Program-made: the position numbers and the translations under genes
The notes under the pieces: model-generated
Told to the model about the DNA's origin: nothing
Seen by the model: only the letters and a program-made list of their open reading frames with translations
The model's database searches: none
Assembly (NCBI GenBank): GCA_964019335.1
Contig: OZ025675.1
Span: forward strand, 314,501-378,500
DNA: 64,000 nt
From: Diplonema japonicum
Taxonomy: Eukaryota > Euglenozoa > Diplonemea > Diplonemida > Diplonemidae
Direction: 5' to 3'
Shown: in pieces, positions 9,145-18,558 of the stretch
Layout of the letters: each line of letters opens with the position of its first letter
Position numbering within the stretch: position 1 is the first letter of the stretch

Positions 9145-9442
9145 TAAGAGTTTTTAAGGTGGACGTATATCGGTTAGAAGCCGTCAAGGCTCGGGGGGGG
9201 GATAAAGAATTCAATAAAAAGCGTTTCAGTGTACACGTAGCGTTGAGAGGTCTGTTGGGTGACAGTTGCTTCGGTCCGCTTGGTTCGCCTTTATTCCTGT
9301 CTCTCTGCCGAGCACCTGTCACCCTGGCACAGACCTCCCTGAAATGACTCGCTTATGGGGAGGTGTCGTTACACACCTAGACCCGGCAAAAGGTCTTGCT
9401 GCCCTGAAAATAAAGAGAAGAGTTTTTAAGGTGGACGTATAG
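9145..9442. repeat. 24-bp direct repeats flanking about 247 bp of repeat DNA
   Basis: AAGAGTTTTTAAGGTGGACG plus TATA occurs at about 9146-9169 and again at 9418-9441. Identical long direct repeats around a short segment look like a target-site duplication from a retroposed insert. The insert ends CTGAAAATAAAGAG and contains GTGACAGTTGCT...CACCCTGGCACAGA, which recurs near 42957-43016. Confidence 0.5.
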
Positions 9443-9504
9443 GCCGAACGCAACCTGAAAATAAATACTGTAAAGTAAATTTCTAGATTGACTTATGTCC
9501 GGTT

Positions 9505-9612
9505 TTTTGTTTTAACAATATTATTGTCGAGAAGACTAAAAACTAGTTGATGGCAGCGTAATGAGCTATTTTATTAGGTAAAATTCCGCTCGTGCGCACA
9601 AACAAATTTTTC
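9505..9612 (-). repeat. 110-bp dispersed repeat (GTGCGCAC...CAATAATATTG family), copy 1
   Basis: On the minus strand it reads TTTGTTTGTGCGCACGAGCG, then TACCTAATAAAATAGCTCAT, CATCAACTAGTTTTT and CAATAATATTGTTAAAAC. Other copies are on the plus strand at 38668-38775, 40987-41088 and 51247-51350, with a fragment near 47600-47660. Both ends contain short palindromes (GTGCGCAC and CAATAATATTG). It is non-coding. Confidence 0.75.
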
Positions 9613-9734
9613 GTATAACAGCTAGTTTCTCAAGCCTTCTTCCAAGTACTCTTTTCGTTAAATTAACCTTGAGCGGCCATTTGGTGAAGAGTAAAATTGG
9701 AAAATCACTGCGATACCCTGTGAGTGCACATTGG

Positions 9735-9965
9735 ACAAAAAGGGATCAAATTTGTCACCAGTAGGATTGCCAAACAAAAAAAAAAAAAAGAAATGAGAGA
9801 CGATGCAGGGTAGAGTTATCTGACCGATCCTAAGAAAGCAAATAACTAGTCCTAACAAAATCATAGCAGAACTGAACAAAAAGCATAAAAAGAAGAATAG
9901 GTAGTAGAAGTCACGGCTCAAGAACGAGAGTTTCCCCTTTGCTTGTGTAGAAGCATTGGTCCCAA
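9735..9965. repeat. paralogous empty site of the 14410-20985 LINE
   Basis: The left part (ACAAAAAGGGATCAAATTTG, TCACCAG...GATTGCCAAACAAA) matches 14358-14405 on one side of the LINE. The right part (AAATGAGAGACGATG, ATCTGACC, CATAAAAAGAAGAAT) matches 20990-21117 on the other side. Only an A-run separates them here, so this is the pre-insertion arrangement kept in a duplicated segment. The end (GAACGAGAGTTTCCC, GCTTGTGT, CATTGGTCCC) also recurs near 56577-56656. Confidence 0.8.
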
Positions 9966-9992
9966 AACAAAGGAGAAACAAATAAAAAGCAA

Positions 9993-10822
9993 TCAGTACA
10001 ACACCCTCCTCCTCACTACAGTATTGACTTTCTTCGACATCACCTTTATCAATACGGCCGCAGCAGGTTCATTCGCAAGCCTTTCTGCAACTCTACTGCC
10101 TCATCATAGCCATGCCCTTGCAAGTACAGCTTCGCTGCCTCGTTGTACTTCACCCAGTACTTCGCCCGAGACTCGTCCAGCTCGTACATCCACTCCTGGT
10201 TGACGCGTGCTGTCGGGCTTGCAGTAGGCGTCTGCTGTTCTTCACATATTGCCTCCCACAGGAAAACCTCTTGCTCATAATTGTGTTTAATGAACGTGAC
10301 TGCATGAAGGACAATGCGCATTTCCTGTGTGACAGAGGCGTCCATGTAGGCAGCAGTGTTGCACACAACCCCAATGCCCCACTCCGCACCGAGCCTCTCG
10401 TACACAGATGTTAAAACCGCCGTGTTCCCCATGATGCTGAACCGCCTCACCTCGTTGTTCCCAAGGTCCCCAACCAGAACCTTGCCTCCACAAATTGCCA
10501 TGTTCAGCTCCAAGCCCTTTTCTATCTTCTCGTGTTTTAGTACGGTTGCTGTCTTCACCGCCGCCACTGCGTGTTGGACGCATTTCCTTGCCGCGTTGAA
10601 CGAGGCGTGCACGTGGTCCCCGACGAACAGGTCCAGCATCCCCTTCTGTGCACGAACAGCGTGCAGTGCGAACCCGATCACCTTCGCGTGGAGGCGGCTA
10701 AACTCAACAGGTTCCGCCTCCGCTGTTTTGATCGAGTTCTTCATGTTCATCACCAGCATCGTCGCCCTTGTGGGTGTCAGAACATGAAGTGCCGGTGCCT
10801 CGCCTGTCACAGATAACGAAAG
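9993..10822 (-). pseudogene. 5'-truncated, frameshifted pseudo-cyclase paralog
   Basis: It encodes only the cyclase-like half, starting within the linker (TGEAPALHVLTPTRATML) and running to a QEWMYELDESRAKYW tail. It is nearly identical to the 7297-9072 gene over 10330-10822, with only a few base differences such as GGCTAAACTC for GGCTGAACTC. The membrane part is missing: at 10822 the sequence jumps into the 3' flank of the next gene. Near the C-terminus a one-base deletion after GTTGCAGAAAGGC shifts the frame and gives an early stop. The remaining sequence up to the TGA at 9993-9995 still resembles RRRVLY. It looks like the product of a recent unequal exchange or duplication. Confidence 0.85.
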
Positions 10823-10860
10823 TTCATATCAACTCACTAGGCCACTCCAACCTCCTTTAC

Positions 10861-12651
10861 TCAGTACAACACCCTCCTCCTCACTATAGTGTGCCTCTTC
10901 GCTATCATCTCCGTCAGCGTGGCTGCAGCAGGTTCATTCGCATAGCCTTTCAGCAACTCCACTGCCTCATCATAGCCATGCCCTTGCAGGTATAGTTTCG
11001 CTGCCTCGTTGTACTTCACCCAGTACTTCGCCCGAGACTCGTCCAGCTCGTACATCCACTCCTGGCTGAGGTGTTCCATCTGTCTTTGTGCTGTTCTGTA
11101 CTGCTGGCTTGTTGCTCCCTCACCTGCCGGTGGTGTCGTGATGTCCGCTTCACCCAGGGCCTCCCACAGGAAAGTCTCTTGCTCATGGTTGTGGCTGTGC
11201 TTAATGAACGTGACTGCATGAAGGACAATGCGCATTTCTTGTGTGACAGAGGCATCGATGTAAACAGCAGTGTTGCACACAACCCCAATGCCCCACTCCG
11301 CACCGAGCCTCTCGTACACAGATGTTAAAACCGCCGCGTTCCCCATAATGCTGAACCGCCTCACCTCGTTGTTCCCAAGGTCCCCAACCAGAACCTTCCC
11401 TCCACAAATTGCCATGTTCAGCTCCAAGCCCTTTTCTATCTTCTCGTGTTTTAGTACGGTTGCTGTCTTCACCGCCGCCACTGCGTGTTGGACGCATTTC
11501 CTTGCCGCGTTGAACGAGGCGTGCACGTGGTCCCCGACGAACAGGTCCAGCATCCCCTTCTGTGCACGAACAGCGTGCAGTGCGAACCCGATCACCTTCG
11601 CGTGGAGGCGCATGAACTCCATCGGTTCCGCCTCCGCTGTTTTGATCGAGTTCTTCATGTTCATCACCAGCATCGTCGCCCTTGTGGGTGTCAGAACATG
11701 AATCTGGACAGGTGAGTCAGACACAGACGTGCGTGCTGTGTGCTGCGACTCTGAGTGGGTGTGTGAATATGTACTTCCATCATCGTCGTCAGAACTATCG
11801 AAGTCGCCTTGAAGACAGGACTGGGGGAGGTAAGGTTTATACGACCGGAGGTTCACAAGAATGGTGTGAAGCGCTTCGTGAAGTCTTTCAGGGAGGTCTT
11901 CCTTCGAAAGGTCGAGGTGGGCGTCTGCCTCTTCAAGCTTGAACCCTGCAAGGAAGGAGGCCACGTCGCGTGCTGCAAGAACACCCAGTTCCAACTTCCG
12001 TTTTTCAGCGAGAACCTCTTCAGCGAAACCCCTTGTGAAGTAGAAGTCGAGGAGGAGCACCGTTACCATGTTGAAGCAAATGAGAACTGATACCGACCCA
12101 TTCCTCTCACAAGGGAGCGAGGTACACCTGCAGACCTTGTCATAACGGGAATTGTGGTCACCGTTGAAGTTTTTACCACCTATGTTGTAGAGGCCGAAAC
12201 GGGTGGTGTCCTCAACACTGGTGAGGAGGAGCCAGAGGCAGAGAGTAGTGATGACGACGATGGAGGACCTTGACCTGATCCTGCACACGAGGAACACATC
12301 GATGATGATTACAGTAAAGGGCCACATCCTGGGCAGCATGGCCCCGATATTATGCAGGTCCAACACGACGATGGCCACTACTAAAGCATACCCCACAAGC
12401 TCTATGAAGGTGTCGGAGGGCTTCTTGTTCACAAACAGCCACACAAGTGCGAAGAAGCTTGTGGACGTTGCAATATACATGGGGATCCTCAGTGAAATTC
12501 TGGGGTTTTCAAAGGGATTGATGATCCCTGAGACACCCGTTATAAAGGAAACAATGAAGAACCATATGAGCAGTTTCTTTCGCTTGACCATCACCTCATC
12601 GTCGTCGGGGAGGGCGAGCTTGCTGACAAGCCAGTTGTGCAGCGACCACAT
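10861..12651 (-). CDS. six-helix membrane protein with pseudo-cyclase domain, paralog 2
   Basis: 596 residues, start MWSLHNWLVSKLALPDDDEV, stop TGA. Helix layout is as in paralog 1. The outside loop reads FNGDHNSRYDKVCRCTSLPC. The linker is Asp/Ser-rich (SSDDDDGSTYSHTHSESQHT) and quite unlike paralog 1, while the cyclase-like region is almost the same. Before the QEWMYELDESRAKYW tail it has an extra TTPPAGEGATSQQYRTAQRQ segment, shared with the 21909 and 29869 copies. The leader just before the ATG is a string of AAT repeats and A-runs. The 3' end lies about 40 bp from the truncated copy at 9993-10822. Degenerate catalytic positions argue against cyclase activity. Confidence 0.85.
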   Translation of the reverse strand: MWSLHNWLVSKLALPDDDEVMVKRKKLLIWFFIVSFITGVSGIINPFENPRISLRIPMYIATSTSFFALVWLFVNKKPSDTFIELVGYALVVAIVVLDLHNIGAMLPRMWPFTVIIIDVFLVCRIRSRSSIVVITTLCLWLLLTSVEDTTRFGLYNIGGKNFNGDHNSRYDKVCRCTSLPCERNGSVSVLICFNMVTVLLLDFYFTRGFAEEVLAEKRKLELGVLAARDVASFLAGFKLEEADAHLDLSKEDLPERLHEALHTILVNLRSYKPYLPQSCLQGDFDSSDDDDGSTYSHTHSESQHTARTSVSDSPVQIHVLTPTRATMLVMNMKNSIKTAEAEPMEFMRLHAKVIGFALHAVRAQKGMLDLFVGDHVHASFNAARKCVQHAVAAVKTATVLKHEKIEKGLELNMAICGGKVLVGDLGNNEVRRFSIMGNAAVLTSVYERLGAEWGIGVVCNTAVYIDASVTQEMRIVLHAVTFIKHSHNHEQETFLWEALGEADITTPPAGEGATSQQYRTAQRQMEHLSQEWMYELDESRAKYWVKYNEAAKLYLQGHGYDEAVELLKGYANEPAAATLTEMIAKRHTIVRRRVLY

Positions 12652-14409
12652 TCTTTTTTTATTATTATTATTATTTTTTTTTGTTCTGTCTACTTGATTA
12701 CAGGAGGCGTACCACGTTCCAGAATAAGTAAGATTCTTTTTTTCTTTTTTTTGAGATTATTTAGCGTAACACATTCCCTCCCAGTATTTCCTTCCTAAGA
12801 AAATAAACACGAGTTCGTGCGGTTAAAAATGTCTACACCCTCCATCTCAACTAACGGGTACACCGTCCTGGTCTAGGGGCGCACAGGGGGTATATTAAGA
12901 AAAATAGTGCAGGTCAGTCTGGGGCACTTTTTTTTCACTTTTATCGTCGTAAAAAAAAAAAAAAAAAAAAGAAAAGTTGCAAAAACAAAAGAAAAAAAGA
13001 AAAAGAAATAGTTCCTTTTTTTCTTTTTTTTTCTTTTTTTTGCATGTGAGGATTCGCTTATTCGTTAAAAAGAAAAATGATAAAAAATATCGCACTCAGA
13101 AGAAAAGAAGAAGAAGAACTGGCCGCTGCTTGAAAGAAACCGGTTGGATCTCGTTCGGCACCGTAACGGCTGCGTAAGGCATGCGGAACTACTGCACCTA
13201 ACTGGACTGGAAAGCCTCTTTTAATTCTTGTTTTTTTCAGGGGTATATAATATACTGAGCGCGCCCCTTTCACAGACAAGTATTAAGAGGTTTAAAAAAC
13301 AGCGAGTTGGGAGGTGGGGGGGGGTTGCTCGATAAAGTCACTTTTTTTCAGTTTTGCCAAAGAATGTGTCTTACAACCCTAAAAGATGAAAAGCAACCCT
13401 TAAAAAAAAAAAAAGAAAAGAAAAGAAAAAAAAAACACACCGGATTGGTTGCCCTTATCGACGAAATCGAAAAAAGAAAACCTTTTTTTTTTTTTTTTTT
13501 GCCCCCGCATGATCTTCTTTCCCGACGGGGGTGTTGGGGTTTATGATGCGGGGCAAACTTTTAAAAGATTGCTTTCTGGCCACAACAAAGCGTCAAAAAG
13601 CGGTCAAAACCACCGCGAAAACCTAATTTCTTTTAGGCCTATGAACCCGACTCTCTGGTCGAAAACATAGAAACCCTTTTTTCTTTTTTTTTTAAAAAGC
13701 AAAACTGACTTTTATCGACGTTCTTTAAGGCTAATATGACCCCGCCGTTTCTGTTTTTTTTTAGAGGGAAACCGTTTCCCGTATCCATCGGTTTTTCAAC
13801 CTTTATCAATATTCACAAGCGGTTCTTTTTCGCTAAATGTGCAGTTCGACGCTTGAGGCGTTTTAACAGAACGCGCAAAAACAAACTAAAATTAACATGC
13901 AGCTCCCTGAGACGACGAAAGCCGCATGTCCTAAAAAGGGGGAAGGGGGTCCCTCCCTATATTGCGCATGACCCCCAACCCGGAGGGGGGGGGGGGGGTC
14001 GATATATGCGGTACCATGGTCAATACTAGGTATCTCTCAATTTCGGTCAAATCTCGACTCCGTGTCGCAGCAAAAAGTTTGGAGGTTACTTTTCCCTTTT
14101 CCCGACCACGGTCTCCGCATTTGCACTGTGGACAAGGGCTGAGAAAAGAATAAGGAGGAGGCAAAACAAAAACAGAAGAAGAAAAAGGAACAAAATAGTA
14201 AGGAAAAAAAAAAAAAAAGAAATACATCAGAAAAGTTTCAAAAGAGATTTCATTTTGACAACACCTCTCATATCTTCAAACCCAATATTTATCTTTTTAC
14301 TCTTTTTCAAAACTCTTTTTTGCATTCGAGAAGGAACCGGAAGACAATCCATTTGGAACAAAAAGGGATCAAATTTGTCACCAGCCCGGATTGTCAAACA
14401 AAAAAAACT
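12652..14409. other. intergenic, low-complexity, no gene seen
   Basis: Dominated by A- and T-runs (for example 12951-12970, 13483-13500, 14205-14218) and G-runs (13317-13325, 13984-13998). GTCTACTTGATTACAGG at 12684-12700 is a fragment of the SINE-like family. The segment 14358-14405 is the left flank of the LINE target. Plus-strand ORFs here of fewer than 100 codons lack recognisable motifs. Confidence 0.6.
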
Positions 14410-14459
14410 CGATCTATTTTTGCGGTGCGCTGGTTGGTGCCCACCGTGGACGGGGGATC

Positions 14460-17400
14460 CTACACGTGCCTGTCACCATTCTGCGGTTGCATCCTGGTGC
14501 CGGCCGTCGGGGTTTGCCTGTCCGTCATGGACGGCATCTGCGCTAAGAACATCGGTCGCAGTCCCTCCAAATAGGGGGCTGTTTGGGTTGACGAGAACAG
14601 GGGTCTCTTGTCGTAGCCATGCATCGCTGGTGCGCCTAGGTTTCTCAGGGAGTGTACTCTGGTCATCCTTCTTGCCGGGAAGCCGCTTTTGTTGCCCTTT
14701 GCCGCACATGCTTGCACTCTATTGAGGATGTACCGCAGACGTGCGGCTTTTCTCTCCAACAGACTGCTCTCCCCATGTTCCCCGTATAAGGATATACCGG
14801 TCGTCATCTCAAAATCAATTGCCAGCTCCATCGTGGTGATTGACGTCTTCTTCGATCCTAGGTACCACCTCAGACCTTGCAGCCAGGGTAGCACATGTTT
14901 CAACTGCTTTTTCAGTATCTCACCCGTTGCTCCGTGCGCAACAAGCATCTCCTCCGTCGGTACCGGGCATCTTGTTCCGGTCGTCGTCTCTTTCCAAGGA
15001 TATGGTCTTATAACATGCACCGTCCTCTCCGCTGTTCTACTGTCACGCAACGCCACCACTCGCACCAGGTAGCTCTGCACCAGTCGCGCTTGTTTCTGCA
15101 CTTCCGCTCCCGTTCCTCTCACCACTACACCGTGTAGCGCCGTTGCTTTCGGCAGCCCTTCTCTTTTGACCTCCGCGTACACACTTTCCTGCTGCGCTTG
15201 TCTCGCAGGGGCACACTCCCACAGCGCGTGCTCTGTGATCTGCTCCGTCGTCTCCGCCTGGTGGTCGCAGACATCACATGTGAGCTTGTCTGCCACATCA
15301 AGCTTCTTGCTCCATACTTTTGGGTGTACCGTGAAGATCGCTCCACAGATGACCCTCCTCGTTCTGAAAGCACTTAGCGGGTGTCTGGCCAGTGTTTTTC
15401 TCCACATGCTGTTTGTAAGAGGATGTGCCCCCTTCTCTGCGTCCTCAAACGTTGGTCGACAGCTTACGAGTTGTTTCATGATAGCAGGTCTCAGCACCTC
15501 CCTCACCTGGTGCTTCCTCTCGTGCGCCGACTTCTCGTACAGGCCCTCCATGAACTGCCACTTCTTCTCTACTAGCGGTAGCCACCTGCGTACGGCCGTT
15601 CCCACTGGCCCCACTGCTGGTAGCTCCGTATCTTCATATATCTGAGCTATCTTCTTGATTCGGCTCCATAGCTCCTCCGACCCTCTCCCCTCTCTCACGA
15701 TGCAGTTGATCGCGGTGTAGCAAACTTTCGCTTCAGGTAGGGCTGTGTGGCCAGGTAGCGCTACGCTGAGTAGGGCAATCGGGTTCCTCATCGTAAAGTG
15801 CGGGCCCCACAAGGCCTTCGCAGCCGCCGTCCTAAGTCTTTTCAGCAGGTCTTCAGACGGCTCAGCGTACGTCGCTCCGTATAGGCATGCTGGCAGCACC
15901 GTGCCGAGTAACATTTCCGTCTTGTTATGAAACGTGAGTGGTAGCGCGCCGAGTCGCGCAAGTTCGTCTTCCGCCGATTTTGTCTTCGTGAGTCGGTGTT
16001 TCCCGTCTGTGCATAGCATTACACCCAACGACTTCACCTCTTGTTTGACCTTGAAGGACATGTCAGAGCATTCTAACTTCTCCTCTAGTTCATCCGTTTT
16101 TGTGGTGAACGCATGTGATTTGTCCACATTTAGTAGCATGCCCGTTGCGTTACAGAACTCCACCGTTTTTTCTGCTGCAGCTTTGAGGGCCTTCCTGAGA
16201 ATTGCGAGCAAGTAGGCATCATCGGCGTATGATAAGGACCATGCCCCCGGCACTTCAACTGTCACACACCTCACCATCACCGACACCATCGCGTTCACCA
16301 TGATGACGGATATCGGGCAGCCTTGTAGAATCCCGTTCGTCACACGGAACTCGCGCCCTACACCGATTGGGAACCGGAAACGTCGTTTCATGCGCGCGTA
16401 CATCCCTCGTAGCGGCCTCAAGATTCGGCCGTGCATTCCTAGGTCTTCCATCAACCCAAACGCCACCTCCTGCGGGATGCGATCAAAGCACTTGACAAAG
16501 TCTAGCGCTAAACCATTCAGCGGTATTTGATGTAGCAGCGCCTCCTCCAGTTGCGTGCTGAGCTCCATTAGCAAGCTGTCGGTTCCTCTTTTCGGCCTGA
16601 AGCCATGCTGCGTTGGGTGTATCCATCCTTCCTGCCACGGAATGATGTTCTGTAGCCTGGCACATGCCCACAGCCTGTAGACCGCGCTTGTCACTGTTAT
16701 CGGTCTGTGGTTCAGCGGCGTCTTCTCTCCGCCTTTCGGCACTAAGGTGACAAGAGCTGTGAGCAGAGCCTCTGGCCATCTGCCACTTACCTCAATCACA
16801 TTGAACATCTTTGCCCACGCATCAAGCAGCACTTGTGGCATGGCTCGTAGCTCCGCCATTCTCCATCCATCGACACCTGGAGAGGTCTTCTTTGTTTTCT
16901 TCATCAGCACCTCTCGCAAGTCGCTCCCCGTCAGCGGGAGCAAGGCCATCTCGTTCTTCTCGATGTATGCACCGTATCGTTCTTTGAAGTCTTGGTACTT
17001 CGGCTCTCCGCCCTCTTCGTACAGGCAGAAGATCCTGTCCCATTCCTCGTGCATCATCCCATCCATCTCTCTGAGGTCCGCCGTCATCGCCCCCTCGCTG
17101 TTCGCCACGGCTTGTGCTCCTGCCGTTTGGGAGTTCCTCACAAAGGCCGTCATCCTCCGCCTTTCCTCGCGGAAGTGTGTGTTCAAACGCTCTTCATACT
17201 TTGCTTCTCTCCGCATTCTCGCTCTCTTGTCAAGCTCCCGCACCCTTTGTGCTAGGGCTTCGTCCAGCCGTTGTACTTCAATCTGTGCCTCGTCCAGGTC
17301 CCCTTTCAGCAGGTCCCTTTCTGTCTCCAAGTTCCAATCTAGCTTCCGGACGCCTTCACACACGTTTTTCCACGTGTTCATGGTTGCGTTCGCCAGAGCT

Positions 17401-18482
17401 CCAATCGACCCGTTTCTCAACACTGTCGTCAGCTCCTTGTCAAGGTGTCGTGTTTTCCTCATGATTGCACTAGCAGCTTTTTGCTTCCCCACCACCGCTC
17501 CTATCGCCCCTCTGGCGGACTTCGCTGTGATGCATCTCTCCACGGGCTTGTTCACTGCCGCTCTCCCTCTATATGGCCGTTGTTGTTCCACTCCCGTAAC
17601 ACCATATCGCTCGGTCAGGTCAGCTAGCTTTGTGTAGAGCTTGTCCGTGTCACCCTCTTGACAAAGCTCGTCATATCCCGCCTCTTGGAGTAGTCGTTCC
17701 GCAAGTTCGTCGTCACGTTTCATCGGCAGCTCTTTTGGTACGAAGTACCTGAAGGTGCGCTGTTTGATCCCCGGTATACATATTTTGACTGACAGGCACC
17801 TATGCTCGTTTGTATGCACCGTGTCGTGGACCCATGTTCGTTGCAACCCGGCAGCAGCTATCGGGTTGAGTAGGGCGTAGTCAATCCTCGTTCGTGTGTT
17901 CGTTGCTTGCCTGACGAATGTGTGCTCAGGCCCCTTGTCCTCATCCAGTGCCTGCAGTGCCGCTGCGTCGACCCAGTCGTTGGCGACAGCTTGTTGTAGA
18001 ACTGGTGAGTCCTGCACCTCAGTGTTCATGTCTCCCAGAACCATAATGGGCACCTCTCCCAGCAGGCTTCGCATCTCGTTCAGAATCTTGTCCAGCAACC
18101 GTTCTCTCTTCGTCTTGTTCTGGTGCCCAGAGTGGCAGTAGACCACGAACAAGTGTAGCCATGTGTCTCGTCCGTCGAGATTGACCATTGCATGTAACCA
18201 CCTGCCGTCCTCTTTCGCCGATGCAGCTTTCTGCAGTATGGTTGGTCTGTTCTTCTGTACCATCAGACCCACACCTCCGCGCTGCGCTTTATTCGGGCTC
18301 TCTTGTCCGTCTACCACGATTCCCGGTCGTGGTTCACCCCACAGCGGGCTGAATCTCCCGTCCTGCTCGACATGCCTCGTCATCATCTCCTGTCCTACGC
18401 TCGTGAGCTTCACCTCTTGCAAGCACGTGATGTCGCTCCCCATCGCCAGTACTCCTTCGATCTTATTTGCTAAGGATCCCAC
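14460..18482 (-). CDS. LINE ORF2: APE-like endonuclease, reverse transcriptase, zinc motif
   Basis: About 1340 residues. Residues 1-240 form an endonuclease/exonuclease/phosphatase fold: CLQEVKLT (catalytic Glu), VVYCHSG, LGDMNTE (Asp/Asn), TRIDYALL (Asp) and NEHRCLS (His). The reverse transcriptase follows: LVPKGGEKTPLNHRPITV, HGFRPKRGTD, LDFVKCFDRI (motif A, near 659), NGILQGCPIS (motif B) and YADDAYLLA (motif C, near 750). A CDVCDH...EHALWEC zinc-binding motif lies near 1067. The frame is open upstream of 18482 (TITSLNVGSLANK) without an ATG. The first codon of the open frame as listed is GTG, so initiation may depend on reinitiation or frameshifting after ORF1, whose stop is 77 bp upstream in another frame. 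It nicks target DNA and copies element RNA into it. Confidence 0.95.
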   Translation of the reverse strand: MGSLANKIEGVLAMGSDITCLQEVKLTSVGQEMMTRHVEQDGRFSPLWGEPRPGIVVDGQESPNKAQRGGVGLMVQKNRPTILQKAASAKEDGRWLHAMVNLDGRDTWLHLFVVYCHSGHQNKTKRERLLDKILNEMRSLLGEVPIMVLGDMNTEVQDSPVLQQAVANDWVDAAALQALDEDKGPEHTFVRQATNTRTRIDYALLNPIAAAGLQRTWVHDTVHTNEHRCLSVKICIPGIKQRTFRYFVPKELPMKRDDELAERLLQEAGYDELCQEGDTDKLYTKLADLTERYGVTGVEQQRPYRGRAAVNKPVERCITAKSARGAIGAVVGKQKAASAIMRKTRHLDKELTTVLRNGSIGALANATMNTWKNVCEGVRKLDWNLETERDLLKGDLDEAQIEVQRLDEALAQRVRELDKRARMRREAKYEERLNTHFREERRRMTAFVRNSQTAGAQAVANSEGAMTADLREMDGMMHEEWDRIFCLYEEGGEPKYQDFKERYGAYIEKNEMALLPLTGSDLREVLMKKTKKTSPGVDGWRMAELRAMPQVLLDAWAKMFNVIEVSGRWPEALLTALVTLVPKGGEKTPLNHRPITVTSAVYRLWACARLQNIIPWQEGWIHPTQHGFRPKRGTDSLLMELSTQLEEALLHQIPLNGLALDFVKCFDRIPQEVAFGLMEDLGMHGRILRPLRGMYARMKRRFRFPIGVGREFRVTNGILQGCPISVIMVNAMVSVMVRCVTVEVPGAWSLSYADDAYLLAILRKALKAAAEKTVEFCNATGMLLNVDKSHAFTTKTDELEEKLECSDMSFKVKQEVKSLGVMLCTDGKHRLTKTKSAEDELARLGALPLTFHNKTEMLLGTVLPACLYGATYAEPSEDLLKRLRTAAAKALWGPHFTMRNPIALLSVALPGHTALPEAKVCYTAINCIVREGRGSEELWSRIKKIAQIYEDTELPAVGPVGTAVRRWLPLVEKKWQFMEGLYEKSAHERKHQVREVLRPAIMKQLVSCRPTFEDAEKGAHPLTNSMWRKTLARHPLSAFRTRRVICGAIFTVHPKVWSKKLDVADKLTCDVCDHQAETTEQITEHALWECAPARQAQQESVYAEVKREGLPKATALHGVVVRGTGAEVQKQARLVQSYLVRVVALRDSRTAERTVHVIRPYPWKETTTGTRCPVPTEEMLVAHGATGEILKKQLKHVLPWLQGLRWYLGSKKTSITTMELAIDFEMTTGISLYGEHGESSLLERKAARLRYILNRVQACAAKGNKSGFPARRMTRVHSLRNLGAPAMHGYDKRPLFSSTQTAPYLEGLRPMFLAQMPSMTDRQTPTAGTRMQPQNGDRHV

Positions 18483-18558
18483 ATTGAGTGAAGTTATTGT
18501 AAGTGAATCATGTGGGATCCCACACTCCGCTCATTGCTGCTTCATAGTCAGCCCTCGT

